Notes: generated by a model from the letters alone, not told the origin. 64,000 nt of DNA from Arthrobacter burdickii (GCF_030433645.1 NZ_JAROCG010000001.1:1612001-1676000), one strand, 5' to 3'. Counted from the first letter of the stretch, positions 47,830 through 57,262 are shown. Translations and numbers: made by a program.

Positions 47830-49188
47830 ATGAGCAAGTTATTCGGCACCGATGGTGTGCGCGGCCTGGCCAACGGCCTGATCACGGCGGAACTCTCCCT
47901 GCAGCTGGCCCAGGCGGCCGCCGTCGTGCTCGGCCACAACGCGGTCGACGGCGATCGACGGCCCACTGCCGTGATCGCCCGCGACCCCCGGATCAGCGGT
48001 GAGTTCATCGCCGCTGCCGTCGAAGCGGGTCTCGCCAGTTCCGGCGTCGACGTCTACGACGCCGGCGTGCTGCCGACGCCGGCCGCGGCGTTCCTCGTCG
48101 CCGACCTCGACGCCGACTTCGGCGTCATGATCTCCGCCTCCCACAACCCGGCTCCGGACAACGGCATCAAGTTCCTCGCCCGCGGCGGCAAGAAGCTCAG
48201 CGACGCGCTCGAGGACGCCATCGAGGCCGAGATGGCCAACACACGCCGCCGCCCCGTCGCCGGCGATGTGGGCCGGATCCAGCGCTTCGCCGACGCCGAG
48301 GACCGCTACGTGGTCCACCTGCTCCAGACCCTCCCGCACTCCCTCGACGGGCTGAAGGTGGTCCTCGACTGCGCCCATGGTGCGGCGAGCGGCTGCTCCC
48401 CGGAGGTGTTCAAGAACGCCGGCGCGGACATCGTGGTCATCGGCGCGGACCCGGACGGTGTGAACATCAACGACGGCTACGGCTCCACGCACCTCGAGAA
48501 GCTCCAGGCCTCCGTGCTCGAGCACGGAGCTGACCTCGGCATCGCCCACGACGGCGACGCGGACCGCTGCCTCGCGGTGGACCACGAGGGCACGGTCGTG
48601 GACGGCGACCAGATCATGGCCGTCATGGCACTGGCCATGAAGGACGCCGGGAAGCTCAAGGACGACACCCTGGTGGCCACCGTGATGAGCAACCTCGGAC
48701 TGAAGATCGCCCTGCGCGAGGCCGGGATCTCCCTCAAGGAGACCGGCGTCGGGGACCGCTACGTCCTCGAGGGCATGCGCGACGGCGACTACAGCCTCGG
48801 CGGCGAACAGTCCGGCCACGTGATCTTCGCCGAGTATGCGACGACCGGCGACGGCGTCCTCACCGGCCTCCAGCTCGCCGCGCGCATCGCTGCGACGGGC
48901 AAGAGCCTCAAGGAGCTCGCGGCCGTCATGACGAAGCTCCCGCAGGTGCTCATCAACGTCAAGGGCGTGGACCGTACGGCGGCCACCTCGGACGAGGGAG
49001 TGCAGGAGGCCGTCCGTGAGGCGGAGGAGATCCTGGGCGAGACCGGGCGGGTCCTGCTGCGTCCCTCGGGCACCGAGCCGGTCGTCCGCGTGATGGTCGA
49101 GGCTGCCGATACCGGGACGGCCCAGCGCATCGCCGAGGAACTCGCCGCCACCGTGCAGGAGCGCCTCTCGCTCGAGCAGGTCGCCTGA
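47830..49188 (+). CDS. glmM: Phosphoglucosamine mutase
   Basis: 452 residues. It converts glucosamine-6-phosphate to glucosamine-1-phosphate for UDP-GlcNAc and peptidoglycan synthesis. [15 protein letters not shown] starts the protein; the phosphorylated Ser104 lies in [13 protein letters not shown]; the Mg2+ loop is [12 protein letters not shown]; the sugar-binding [10 protein letters not shown] and the phosphate-binding [14 protein letters not shown] are intact. The start is an ATG; a promoter must lie within the 160 bp upstream. Confidence 0.97.
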   Translation: MSKLFGTDGVRGLANGLITAELSLQLAQAAAVVLGHNAVDGDRRPTAVIARDPRISGEFIAAAVEAGLASSGVDVYDAGVLPTPAAAFLVADLDADFGVMISASHNPAPDNGIKFLARGGKKLSDALEDAIEAEMANTRRRPVAGDVGRIQRFADAEDRYVVHLLQTLPHSLDGLKVVLDCAHGAASGCSPEVFKNAGADIVVIGADPDGVNINDGYGSTHLEKLQASVLEHGADLGIAHDGDADRCLAVDHEGTVVDGDQIMAVMALAMKDAGKLKDDTLVATVMSNLGLKIALREAGISLKETGVGDRYVLEGMRDGDYSLGGEQSGHVIFAEYATTGDGVLTGLQLAARIAATGKSLKELAAVMTKLPQVLINVKGVDRTAATSDEGVQEAVREAEEILGETGRVLLRPSGTEPVVRVMVEAADTGTAQRIAEELAATVQERLSLEQVA

Positions 49189-49192
49189 GGCG

Positions 49193-49219
49193 CCCTCGGT
49201 CGCAGCACGGACCCGAGGG
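49193..49219. terminator. Hairpin between convergent glmM and MFS genes
   Basis: CCCTCGG (49193-49199) pairs with CCGAGGG (49213-49219) around a 13-nt loop in a 33-bp gap. It may end transcripts from both sides. Confidence 0.5.
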
Positions 49220-49221
49220 TC

Positions 49222-50676
49222 CTACTGACCTGAGGACGCTGTGTCCGTCTCGGCAGACCCCTCTGGGGTGGTCTTGCTTGTGGCCGGCATTGCGACGACG
49301 GCGACGACGGTGAGAAGTGCACCGATCAGAACCGCCAGGAACACCGCGGTGGAGGCCGAGACGATTGTCTGCGCGTCCGAGTCGCCGCCCGGGTTGCCGG
49401 CGTAGATCGAGTTGGCCACGGCCCCGAAAACGGCGACACCGATCGAACTCCCGATCGATCGTGCGAAGAGATTCGTGCCGGTGACCACACCGCGCTCATC
49501 CCACTCGACGCTCGACTGGGCGGCGATGAGGCTCGGGGTCGCTACCAGGCCGAGTCCGAGTCCGACGATGAAACAACTCGCCGCCACCAGCAGGATGCTG
49601 GGGGAGGACGCGGTGAGGGCAAGAACGGCTGTTCCGATGACCGTGACGGTGACGCCGATCAGGGCCGTCCTACGGAATCCGATCCGCAGATAGAATCGGC
49701 CCGATTGGGAGGCGCTGATCGGCCAGCCGAGGGTCAGCGCCGCCAAGGCGAGCCCAGCCAGAATCGGAGAGGTCGCGAGGGCCCCTTCGAGGAAGGTGGG
49801 CACGTAGGAGGTGAGGCCGAGCATGACCGCTCCGACACCGAAGGAGATCATCGCTGTCGTGGCGAGCAACCGTCGGGACACGACCCACGGCGGCAGGACC
49901 GGCTCCGGGGTTTTCCTCTCGACGAGGACGAACGCGGCGAACAGGAGCGCCCCGGCTGTGAAGACGGCGATGCTGATGAAAGAGTTCCAGGCCCACGCCT
50001 GACCGCCCTCGAGGGCCCCAAGAATGATCAGGGTGAGTGAGACCGTCAACAGTCCCGCCCCGAGATAGTCGACCCGGTGCTTCGTGCGTTCGATATTCTC
50101 GTGGAACGTTCGAAGCAGCATCCACCCGGCCAGCAGGCACAGGGGAATGTTCACGAGGAAGATCCCACGCCAGATACCCAGTGAGGAGAACACACCTCCG
50201 AGAGTTGGGCCCACGACCGAGGAGACGGCCCACACGCTGGCAAGATACCCTTGCACCTTTGCCCGCTCGGTCAGCGTATAGATATCGCCTGCGATGGTGA
50301 TCGCCACCGGCTGCACCGCGCCTGCGCCGAGACCCTGCAGCACACGGAACGCGATGAGGGCCGGCATGCTCCAGGCCACTCCGCAGAGAATCGAGCCGAG
50401 CAGGAAAAGACCGATACCGCTGAGAATGATCGGCTTGCGCCCGACGACGTCCGAGAGTTTCCCGTAGACGGGCACCGAGACAGCCTGTGCCAGGAGGTAG
50501 GCGGAGAAAAGCCACGGGAAGGACGTGAAGCCACCGATGTCCTGCACGATGGACGGTACGGCTGTCGCAACGATCGTGGAATCGATCGCCACCAGACCCG
50601 TTGACAGCATCAGGGCGATGAGAATTGGTCCTCGCCGGGACCGGAAGCCGACTCCTTCGGTCGTCGCTGTCGTCAC
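49222..50676 (-). CDS. DHA2-type MFS exporter, 14 transmembrane segments
   Basis: 484 residues. About fourteen hydrophobic helices. The drug:H+ antiporter-2 pattern is present: motif D1-like region after TM1 (GLVAIDSTIVATAVPSIVQD), motif A YGKLSDVVGRKPIIL between TM2 and TM3, and motif C SVVGPTLGGVFSSLG in TM5. It probably exports a toxic compound or drug by proton antiport; the substrate cannot be deduced. No regulator gene adjoins it. Convergent with glmM; the upstream 150 bp to sirB should hold its promoter. Confidence 0.88.
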   Translation of the reverse strand: MTTATTEGVGFRSRRGPILIALMLSTGLVAIDSTIVATAVPSIVQDIGGFTSFPWLFSAYLLAQAVSVPVYGKLSDVVGRKPIILSGIGLFLLGSILCGVAWSMPALIAFRVLQGLGAGAVQPVAITIAGDIYTLTERAKVQGYLASVWAVSSVVGPTLGGVFSSLGIWRGIFLVNIPLCLLAGWMLLRTFHENIERTKHRVDYLGAGLLTVSLTLIILGALEGGQAWAWNSFISIAVFTAGALLFAAFVLVERKTPEPVLPPWVVSRRLLATTAMISFGVGAVMLGLTSYVPTFLEGALATSPILAGLALAALTLGWPISASQSGRFYLRIGFRRTALIGVTVTVIGTAVLALTASSPSILLVAASCFIVGLGLGLVATPSLIAAQSSVEWDERGVVTGTNLFARSIGSSIGVAVFGAVANSIYAGNPGGDSDAQTIVSASTAVFLAVLIGALLTVVAVVAMPATSKTTPEGSAETDTASSGQ

Positions 50677-50826
50677 GTCGTCTCATTCCTGTTCTCGGCG
50701 GAGCGCCATACGCGCACCTGACCGCTTCCGGCCCGAGTGCATAACTGCGCCGACCACGGAATTAGTCCCGCTCCTCCGCTGTGCTCCTCCGCAGAGGGTC
50801 TGCGGGGCGCTGCGGCCCGGGCGGCA

Positions 50827-51624
50827 TCAGACCGGCTGGGCTGAACCGCTCCGGACGCATGTCGACACCAGCGCGCGGCACGGCCGCGGGCAGGGTTCCT
50901 CCTGACCGGGGAGTCCGCCGGCGAGGTGCGCGGCGGCGTCGTCGTACCGGCTGAGCGCGATCTCGGCGATGACGGGACTCGGCAGCAGGGGAGCGCTGAC
51001 GACGTCGGCGCCCGCCTTCGCCAGCTGGTCGTGGAAGTACCCGGGAGCGAGCAGGTAGGAGGCGAGGGCGACCGGACCCCGATCCGGGCCCCCGCGGTAG
51101 GCGGCGACGGCCTCGGGGACGGACGGCGAGGCCTTCGACCCGAAGCCCGGCTGCACCGGACCCGTCCGGAGTTCCGCGAGGACCGCCCGCACCTCCGCGA
51201 CGTCCTCGGCGGCGCACGCGTCGGATGACCCCGCGGCCGCGAGGACCACGGCATCGCCGTCGGCCACGCCCGCCTCGGTGAGACGCTGCTGCAGGACGGA
51301 CGCGAGGCGCGGATCCGGTCCCAATGGGAGAGCGGACACCGTTCCCGGCCTGCTCGCGGCAACCCGCGCAATGTCCACCTTCACGTGGTAGCCGACGGAC
51401 AGCAGCAGCGGGACGATGACGGCCGGACGGTCCGGCGGGAGCGACGCCACGACGTCCACCAGGTCGGGGACCTGCACATCCACGTACGCCTCCAAAACGT
51501 CGAGCCCCGGACGCAGCGCGGAGATCCCGGCCCGCACGGCGTCGATCTCGCGCCGTCCCTGCACGTTGTCCGTGCCGTGGGCGCAGGCGATGAGCACGGG
51601 GGCATTGCTGGAAGGCGCGGTCAT
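50827..51624 (-). CDS. sirB: Sirohydrochlorin ferrochelatase, CbiX/SirB type
   Basis: 265 residues from ATG 51624 (MTAPSSNAPVLIACAHGTDN); the open frame continues upstream into nirD and that part is rejected. Two CbiX-like repeats: the first with ACAHGTDN and LLLSVGYHVKVDIAR (metal-binding His), the second from VLAAAGSSDACAAEDV to SYLLAPGYFHDQLAK. It inserts Fe2+ into sirohydrochlorin, giving siroheme for NirB. It lies 37 bp after nirD in the same direction. A cobalt chelatase role cannot be excluded by sequence, but the context is siroheme. Confidence 0.85.
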   Translation of the reverse strand: MTAPSSNAPVLIACAHGTDNVQGRREIDAVRAGISALRPGLDVLEAYVDVQVPDLVDVVASLPPDRPAVIVPLLLSVGYHVKVDIARVAASRPGTVSALPLGPDPRLASVLQQRLTEAGVADGDAVVLAAAGSSDACAAEDVAEVRAVLAELRTGPVQPGFGSKASPSVPEAVAAYRGGPDRGPVALASYLLAPGYFHDQLAKAGADVVSAPLLPSPVIAEIALSRYDDAAAHLAGGLPGQEEPCPRPCRALVSTCVRSGSAQPV

Positions 51625-51661
51625 GGCAGCCATTGAAGCACTGATGGAGGAACGTACGCGC

Positions 51662-52051
51662 TCAGGCGGCACCGCGGGCTTCGACTCCAGCCGCTTCGAT
51701 TCCACCCACTTCGACCACGCCGTCCACGCACCGCACTGGATACGCCCGGAGTCCCTGTCCACCCGACAGGCAGGCACCCGTGGCGAGATCGTAGACCTCC
51801 TTGTGCAGCGGGGAGGCGATGGTCGGCACAGCGCCGCGCGAGCCGACGATCCCCCGGGCCATGACGGCAGCCTGCGTCCGGGGGTCGATGTTGCCGACGG
51901 CGTAGAGCCGGTTTCCGGGGAGCCGGAACAGGGCGATCTGCTCCCCGTCGACCAGTGCGGCCTCGCCCCAGCATTCCTCGAGGTCGTCGAGTCGGCAGAC
52001 GGCCACCCAGGCCGAGAGTGCGGTGGGGCGCTGGAGTACGAGTTCGGTCAT
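51662..52051 (-). CDS. nirD: Nitrite reductase small subunit NirD
   Basis: 129 residues with a Rieske-like fold. The NirD patterns NIDPRTQAAVMARGIVGSRG and ASPLHKEVYDLATGACLSG are clear. As in other NirD proteins, the Rieske Cys/His ligands are not conserved, so no cluster is expected. AGGAG lies 7 nt before its ATG. Unusually it is not downstream of nirB but divergent from it, sharing a 266-bp control region, and it leads the nirD-sirB unit. Confidence 0.93.
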   Translation of the reverse strand: MTELVLQRPTALSAWVAVCRLDDLEECWGEAALVDGEQIALFRLPGNRLYAVGNIDPRTQAAVMARGIVGSRGAVPTIASPLHKEVYDLATGACLSGGQGLRAYPVRCVDGVVEVGGIEAAGVEARGAA

Positions 52052-52176
52052 GGCGTTCTCCTGCTGATGTCGAGTGCTGATGTCGGGGGTCCGGTGCGTT
52101 TGTCGGGGTCCGGTGCGTTGAGCACAACGCTAGGCCGGGGACGTGTCGACCAGGTCCCGGGGCTGTTGCGCCCGGG

Positions 52177-52223
52177 TAACTTGCACCTCACCGGCCCGGC
52201 GCCCGCCGGTGAGCCCGAAGTTA
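52177..52223. promoter_or_regulatory. Dyad operator between nirD and nirB
   Basis: TAACTT (52177-52182) mirrors AAGTTA (52218-52223) and CTCACCGGC (52187-52195) mirrors GCCGGTGAG (52205-52213), all centred on 52200. Each half reads (G/T)TAAC-N6-CTCAC on its own strand, pointing to the centre. The GTnAC-N6 spacing resembles actinobacterial GlnR boxes; NnaR is the other candidate. It probably controls both nirD-sirB and nirB-cobA-nnaR. Confidence 0.7.
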
Positions 52224-52317
52224 ACTTTGCGATACATCCGCGACACACAGGAGTAATTGCCCCTCCGTACGGTGGAACCAGACGCGGGACCACCCCGGCC
52301 CGGATGGAAGGCACACC

Positions 52318-54987
52318 ATGAGCGAGAACCGATCATCACGGCCCTCCGGGGACGTCCCCGCAGCGCCGGAACGGCGCATCGTCGTCGTGGGCGGGGGACC
52401 TGCAGCACACCGGTTCGTCGAAGCCCTCTGGCGGCGCGGCACCGACGAACTCTCCGTCACCGTGCTCACCGAGGAGGCGCACGCACCGTATGACCGCGTG
52501 GCGCTGAGCAGCGCGCTGACCGGCGACGTGGACCTCAGCCTCGGCGAACAGCTCATGTGGCGCGAACCGGCCATCCGGCTCGTCACCGGTGAGCGGGCGG
52601 TCAAACTCGACCTCGCGGCGCGGTGCGTGGTGGGAGCCTCCGGAGAGAAGTACCCCTACGACGACGTGGTCCTTGCCACCGGATCGGACGCCGTACGGCT
52701 GCCCCTGCCGGGCGGCGAGCACGCGGCGGTCTACCGCACGCTCGACGACGTCCAGTGGCTGCGCACGGAGACCGCCCGCCTCGCCGCCGGCCTCGGCCGG
52801 GCCCCGCGCGCCGTCGTCATCGGCGGCGGGCTCCTCGGCCTGGAGGCAGCCGGAGGACTTCAGCACCTCGGCGCCGAGTCGACGGTCGTCAACCGGGCCG
52901 GCTGGCTCATGAACGCGCAGCTCGACCAGGGCGGGGGACAGGCACTCGGGCGCCTCATCGAGGCGAAGGGCCTAGGGATCCACTGCGGCGGTGCGCCGAC
53001 CTCCATCGAGACGGACGACGGCGGGCGGGTCACCGGCGTCGCGCTGAGCGACGGGTCCGTCCTCCCCGCCGACCTCGTGGTGTTCGCCGTCGGGATCCGG
53101 CCGCGCGACGAGCTCGCGAGGGACGCCGGGCTCGAGGTGGCGCCCCGCGGCGGCGTCGTCATCAGCGCAGCCTGCGAGACCGCCCTGCCGGGTGTGTGGG
53201 CGATCGGCGAGGTCGCGAGCTACGAGGGCGTCAGCATGGGCCTGGTGGCCCCGGCGAATGCCATGGCCGAGGTCTGCGCGGACGGCATCCTCGGGGGCGT
53301 GTCCTCCTTCCCCGGATTCGACACCGCGACCAAGCTGAAGCTCTCCGGCGTCGAGGTCGCGAGCTTCGGTGACGCGCTCGCGGAGACTCCGGGCAGCCTC
53401 GAGATCGTCTACGCCGACCCGGCGAGGGGCCTGTACCAGAAGCTCGTCGTCACGGACGATGCCCGGACGCTGCTCGGCGGCATCTTCGTCGGCGACGCGG
53501 CGCCCTACTCGGCACTCCGGCCCCTGCTGGGCCGCGAGCTGCCCGCCGAGCCCGGGGCCTACCTCTCCTCCGCCGGCGGCGGTGAGGCTCCTCAGTCCGA
53601 CCTGCCCGACGACGTCATCCTCTGCTCCTGCAACAACGTCACCGCCGGCGCATGCCGGTCCGCCGTGCACGGGACGGGGGACGGCGGCGAGGAGCCGGCG
53701 CTCGACATGCTGTCGCTCAAGGCGTGCTCACGTGCCGGCACCCAGTGCGGCTCGTGCGTACCGATGCTCAAGAAGCTGCTCGACAGTGAGCTCACGAAGG
53801 CCGGACGCACCGTCTCGAAGGGCATCTGCGAGCACTTCGCGATGTCGCGGCCCGAACTGTTCGAGGCCATCCAGGCCCTCGACCTCGCCTCCTTCCAGGA
53901 CATCATCCGCCGCTTCGGAGCGACGGAGGAGGCGAAGGCCGGCCACGGCTGCGACATCTGCAAGCCCGCCATCGGCTCCATCCTGGCCACGCAGCGCGGG
54001 GAGTACGTGCTCGACGGCGGCCGCGGCACGCTGCAGGACACCAACGACCGTGCGCTGGCCAACATGCAGCGCAACGGCACCTACTCGGTGGTGCCGCGCA
54101 TCCCGGGCGGGGAGATCACGCCGCAGAAGCTCGCCGTCATCGCGCAGGTCGCCGAGCAGTTCGGCCTGTACGTGAAGCTCACCGGGGCCCTGCGGATCGA
54201 CCTCTTCGGTGCACGCCTGGAACAGCTCCCGGAGATCTGGAAGATCCTCGTCGAGGCGGGCTTCGAATCCGGCCAGGCCTACGGCAAGGCCCTGCGGAAC
54301 GTGAAGTCGTGCGTCGGCTCCACCTGGTGCCGGTTCGGCGTGCAGGACTCGGTGGCCATGGCGATCGACCTCGAACTGCGCTACCGCGGGCTGCGCGCCC
54401 CCCACAAGTTCAAGATGGGTGTCTCCGGATGCGCACGGGAATGCGCCGAGGCGCGGGGGAAGGACGTCGGCGTCATCGCCACCGACCAGGGCTGGAACCT
54501 CTACGTCGGCGGCAACGGCGGCTTCCAGCCCGCTCACGCGCAGCTCCTCGCCCAGGACCTCGATGGCGAGACGCTCATCCGCTACATCGACCGGTACCTC
54601 ATGTACTACATCCGCACCGCCGATCGCATGCAGCGGACGGCCCGCTGGATGGACGACCTCGACGGCGGGCTCGACCACGTGCGCGACGTCGTCATCCACG
54701 ACTCCCTCGGCATTGCCGAGGACCTCGAGGCAGCGATGGCCCGCCATATCGAGCACTACGAGGACGAGTGGGCGGCAACGCTCAGGGACCCCGACCGGCT
54801 CCGCCGCTTCCGGTCCTTCGTCAACGCTCCGGACGCCGCGGACCAGTCGATCGTCCTCGTCGAGGAGCGGGGCCAGCGCCGGCCGGCCACCCCCGCCGAG
54901 ATCGAGGCGCAGGCCCGTCGCACGAACCTCGGAGCGGCGATCCCCCTCCGCTCCGCAGCAGGAACCGCACCAGGAACCGAGGGCTGA
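52318..54987 (+). CDS. nirB: Assimilatory nitrite reductase, large subunit NirB
   Basis: 889 residues. It reduces nitrite to ammonium with NAD(P)H. Domains in order: FAD/NAD(P) oxidoreductase (IVVVGGGPAAHRFVEAL near residue 21; second nucleotide motif VVIGGGLLGLEAAGG), a BFD-type [2Fe-2S] domain with Cys436, Cys438, Cys477 and Cys480, then the sulfite/nitrite reductase repeats with siroheme-[4Fe-4S] ligands Cys665, Cys671, Cys705 and Cys709 (SCVGSTWC; GCARECAE). GGAAGG lies 6 nt before the ATG. First gene of nirB-cobA-nnaR. Confidence 0.96.
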   Translation: MSENRSSRPSGDVPAAPERRIVVVGGGPAAHRFVEALWRRGTDELSVTVLTEEAHAPYDRVALSSALTGDVDLSLGEQLMWREPAIRLVTGERAVKLDLAARCVVGASGEKYPYDDVVLATGSDAVRLPLPGGEHAAVYRTLDDVQWLRTETARLAAGLGRAPRAVVIGGGLLGLEAAGGLQHLGAESTVVNRAGWLMNAQLDQGGGQALGRLIEAKGLGIHCGGAPTSIETDDGGRVTGVALSDGSVLPADLVVFAVGIRPRDELARDAGLEVAPRGGVVISAACETALPGVWAIGEVASYEGVSMGLVAPANAMAEVCADGILGGVSSFPGFDTATKLKLSGVEVASFGDALAETPGSLEIVYADPARGLYQKLVVTDDARTLLGGIFVGDAAPYSALRPLLGRELPAEPGAYLSSAGGGEAPQSDLPDDVILCSCNNVTAGACRSAVHGTGDGGEEPALDMLSLKACSRAGTQCGSCVPMLKKLLDSELTKAGRTVSKGICEHFAMSRPELFEAIQALDLASFQDIIRRFGATEEAKAGHGCDICKPAIGSILATQRGEYVLDGGRGTLQDTNDRALANMQRNGTYSVVPRIPGGEITPQKLAVIAQVAEQFGLYVKLTGALRIDLFGARLEQLPEIWKILVEAGFESGQAYGKALRNVKSCVGSTWCRFGVQDSVAMAIDLELRYRGLRAPHKFKMGVSGCARECAEARGKDVGVIATDQGWNLYVGGNGGFQPAHAQLLAQDLDGETLIRYIDRYLMYYIRTADRMQRTARWMDDLDGGLDHVRDVVIHDSLGIAEDLEAAMARHIEHYEDEWAATLRDPDRLRRFRSFVNAPDAADQSIVLVEERGQRRPATPAEIEAQARRTNLGAAIPLRSAAGTAPGTEG

Positions 54988-54990
54988 ATC

Positions 54991-56043
54991 ATGCAACTCG
55001 AGATCGATCTGGCCGGGCGTCGCGTCGTGGTCCTCGGGGCCGAGCGGGCCTCGCGCAGGGTCGTGGCCCGCTACAGGGCCGCAGGGGCCGACGTCGACCG
55101 GCGGGAGACTGCCCAGGCCTGCACGGACGCGGTGCTCGTCGGCGCCGCGCTCGTCGTCGCGGTCGGAGACGCGGTGGGCGAGGCACCCAACGCGGATCCG
55201 GACTGCGCGATGGACGCACTGCGCGATCGGTGCCGCCGCAGCGGCGCACTGTTCGTGCGGGAGGCAGCTGCGCAGGGGAGCGGCACCGTGACCCTCGTCG
55301 GTGGCGGGCCGGGCGCACTCGGACTCCTGGCCCTCGACGCGGCCGCGGCCCTCCGCGAGGCCGACGTCGTCCTGTACGACAGGCTCGCCCCGACGGACGC
55401 GCTCGCGGAGCTCGCCCCGGCGGCCGACCTCGTGGACGTCGGGAAGCTGCCGGGCCACCACCGCGTGCCGCAGGCCGGCATCAACGATCTCCTGGTCCGG
55501 TACGCGCTCGACGGCAACGCCGTGGTCCGACTCAAGGGCGGCGATCCCTTCGTCTTCGGGCGCGGGAGCGAGGAGCTCGCAGCATGCCTCGCGGCCCGGG
55601 TGCCGTGCCGTGTAGTGCCGGGTGTCAGCTCGGCGATCTCCGTCCCTGCTGCCGCCGGTATCCCGGTCACCCACCGGGGCGTCAGCCACCTGTTCACGGT
55701 GGTGTCCGGCCACGCTCCGCTGAGCGACGAGGAGCACGAGCACCTGGCCGGCCTCGGCGGGACCATCGTGGTCCTGATGGGCGTCTCCACGCTTCCCCAG
55801 CTCGTCGCCGGCCTCGGCCGCGCCGGGATGCGCCCGGACATGCCGGTCGCCGTCGTCGAGCGCGGGTACAGCGCGTCCCAGCGGACGACGGCGGGCACCC
55901 TCGCCACGATCGTCACGGCGGCGGGTGCCGCACGGTGCCAGTCCCCGGCGGTGCTCGTGATCGGGGAGGTGGTGCGCGTGGGCCTCGACCTACAGGGTGG
56001 AGCCGCGCACCTCGCCCGCCTGACCGAATCGCTGGCGTCATGA
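54991..56043 (+). CDS. cobA: Uroporphyrinogen-III C-methyltransferase with reduced CysG-like N-terminus
   Basis: 350 residues. The C-terminal 250 or so are a complete SUMT: GTVTLVGGGPGALGLLALDA, VVRLKGGDPFVFGRGSEE and VPGVSSAISVPAAAGIPVTH. It makes precorrin-2 from uroporphyrinogen III for siroheme. The first 95 or so residues resemble the start of the CysG NAD-binding domain (LAGRRVVVLGAERASRRVVA) but are shorter than the usual precorrin-2 dehydrogenase module and the Gly-rich loop is altered, so dehydrogenase activity is doubtful. It starts 3 bp after nirB; its stop overlaps the nnaR ATG (ATGA). Confidence 0.92.
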   Translation: MQLEIDLAGRRVVVLGAERASRRVVARYRAAGADVDRRETAQACTDAVLVGAALVVAVGDAVGEAPNADPDCAMDALRDRCRRSGALFVREAAAQGSGTVTLVGGGPGALGLLALDAAAALREADVVLYDRLAPTDALAELAPAADLVDVGKLPGHHRVPQAGINDLLVRYALDGNAVVRLKGGDPFVFGRGSEELAACLAARVPCRVVPGVSSAISVPAAAGIPVTHRGVSHLFTVVSGHAPLSDEEHEHLAGLGGTIVVLMGVSTLPQLVAGLGRAGMRPDMPVAVVERGYSASQRTTAGTLATIVTAAGAARCQSPAVLVIGEVVRVGLDLQGGAAHLARLTESLAS

Positions 56044-57161
56044 CCGAGGCGATCCGACTGGACGGGTCGGGAGGGCAGCTGGCCGGCTTCCGTATCGGTG
56101 TGACGTCGGACCGCCGCTCGGGGGACCTGATCGACGCCCTCGAGCGGCGCGGCGCCTCGGTGTTCCACGCACCGGCCCTGAAGATCGCGCCCATCGCCGA
56201 GGACGTGGAGCTGCTCTCGGACACCGCTGCCATGGTGGCCGCCCGCCCGGACCTCTTTCTCATCACCACCGCCTACGGCATGCGCCGCTGGTTCGAGGCG
56301 GCGGACGCCGCCGGGCTCGGTGACGACCTGCTGGACGTCCTGGGAAACGGCCGCATCTACGTGCGCGGGCCCAAGGCGCGGGGAGCGGTGCGAGCGGCCG
56401 GGCTCGACGACGTCGGCATCAGCTCCGACGAGACGACGGCGACGCTGGTCGACGAGTTGCTGCAGCAGGACCTCTCAGGCCTCACCATCGGCGTACAGCT
56501 GCACGCCTACGCCGACGCGCACCAGCTGGCCCGGCTCCGCGCGGCGGGCGCGACCCTGCTCACCGTCACGCCGTACCGCTGGATCAAGCCCGAGGGCTCC
56601 GAGCGGCTGCCGAGGCTGATCGAGGCCGTCTGCGCCGGGCAGCTGGACTGCGTCACCTTCACGAGCGCCCCCGCCGTGGACGCGCTGTTCAACACGGCCG
56701 CCGAGCAGGGCCTGCAGGAGGAACTGATCCAGCGGTTCCGCCGGAGCGTCCTCGCGGCCGCCGTCGGGCCGGTCACCGCGCAGCCCCTGCTCGACGCCGG
56801 CATCGAGCCCATCGTGCCCGACCGCTACCGCATGGGTGCCCTGATCCGCCTCGTCTGCGACCACCTCGCCGAACACCACGTCGAGCAGCTCCGGACCCGC
56901 TCCGGCTACGTGGAGGTGCGGGGCAGGTCCGTCAGGGTGGACGAGGTCCAGGTGGAGCTGGCGCCCGCGCAGCTCGTGCTGTTCAAGGCGCTGCTGTCAG
57001 CCCGCGGTGCCGTCCTCAGCCGAGATGCGTTGACGCACCTCCTCGCACACACCGGTGCCGGCCATGCCCTCGACATGAACGTGAACCGGCTGCGGAAGTC
57101 CCTGCCGGACCCCGGCCTGGTCGAGACCGTGGTCAAGCGCGGGTACCGGCTGCACGTGTAG
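56040..57161 (+). CDS. nnaR: NnaR-type regulator: HemD-like domain fused to a winged helix
   Basis: 373 residues. Residues about 15-265 form a uroporphyrinogen-III synthase-like domain (GFRIGVTSDRRSGDLIDALE; VTFTSAPAVDALFNTAAEQG). Residues about 285-373 are an OmpR-type winged-helix DNA-binding domain (APAQLVLFKALLSARGAVLS; NRLRKSLPDPGLVETVVKRG). This architecture and the nirB-linked position match NnaR, which acts with GlnR on nitrate/nitrite genes in Streptomyces and Mycobacterium. Whether the HemD part is still an enzyme is unclear. The ATG overlaps the cobA stop. A separate hemD is not in this window. Confidence 0.85.
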   Translation: MTEAIRLDGSGGQLAGFRIGVTSDRRSGDLIDALERRGASVFHAPALKIAPIAEDVELLSDTAAMVAARPDLFLITTAYGMRRWFEAADAAGLGDDLLDVLGNGRIYVRGPKARGAVRAAGLDDVGISSDETTATLVDELLQQDLSGLTIGVQLHAYADAHQLARLRAAGATLLTVTPYRWIKPEGSERLPRLIEAVCAGQLDCVTFTSAPAVDALFNTAAEQGLQEELIQRFRRSVLAAAVGPVTAQPLLDAGIEPIVPDRYRMGALIRLVCDHLAEHHVEQLRTRSGYVEVRGRSVRVDEVQVELAPAQLVLFKALLSARGAVLSRDALTHLLAHTGAGHALDMNVNRLRKSLPDPGLVETVVKRGYRLHV

Positions 57162-57262
57162 GTGTTGGCCGCGCTCGCGGCCCGTCCTGCATCACCCGTC
57201 CGCGCCCTCCGACGACGCCCTCCGGCGACGCCCCGCCCCGTTCAACCGGCGGGGCCACCCGC

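Noticed and set aside
51625-51777. Upstream extension of sirB
   Set aside because: It would overlap nirD and adds residues unlike any CbiX/SirB protein.
54309-56039. Upstream extension of the nnaR reading frame into nirB and cobA
   Set aside because: This part is out of frame with two clear genes and is Arg/Pro-rich nonsense; the ATG at 56040 with the ATGA overlap is the natural start.
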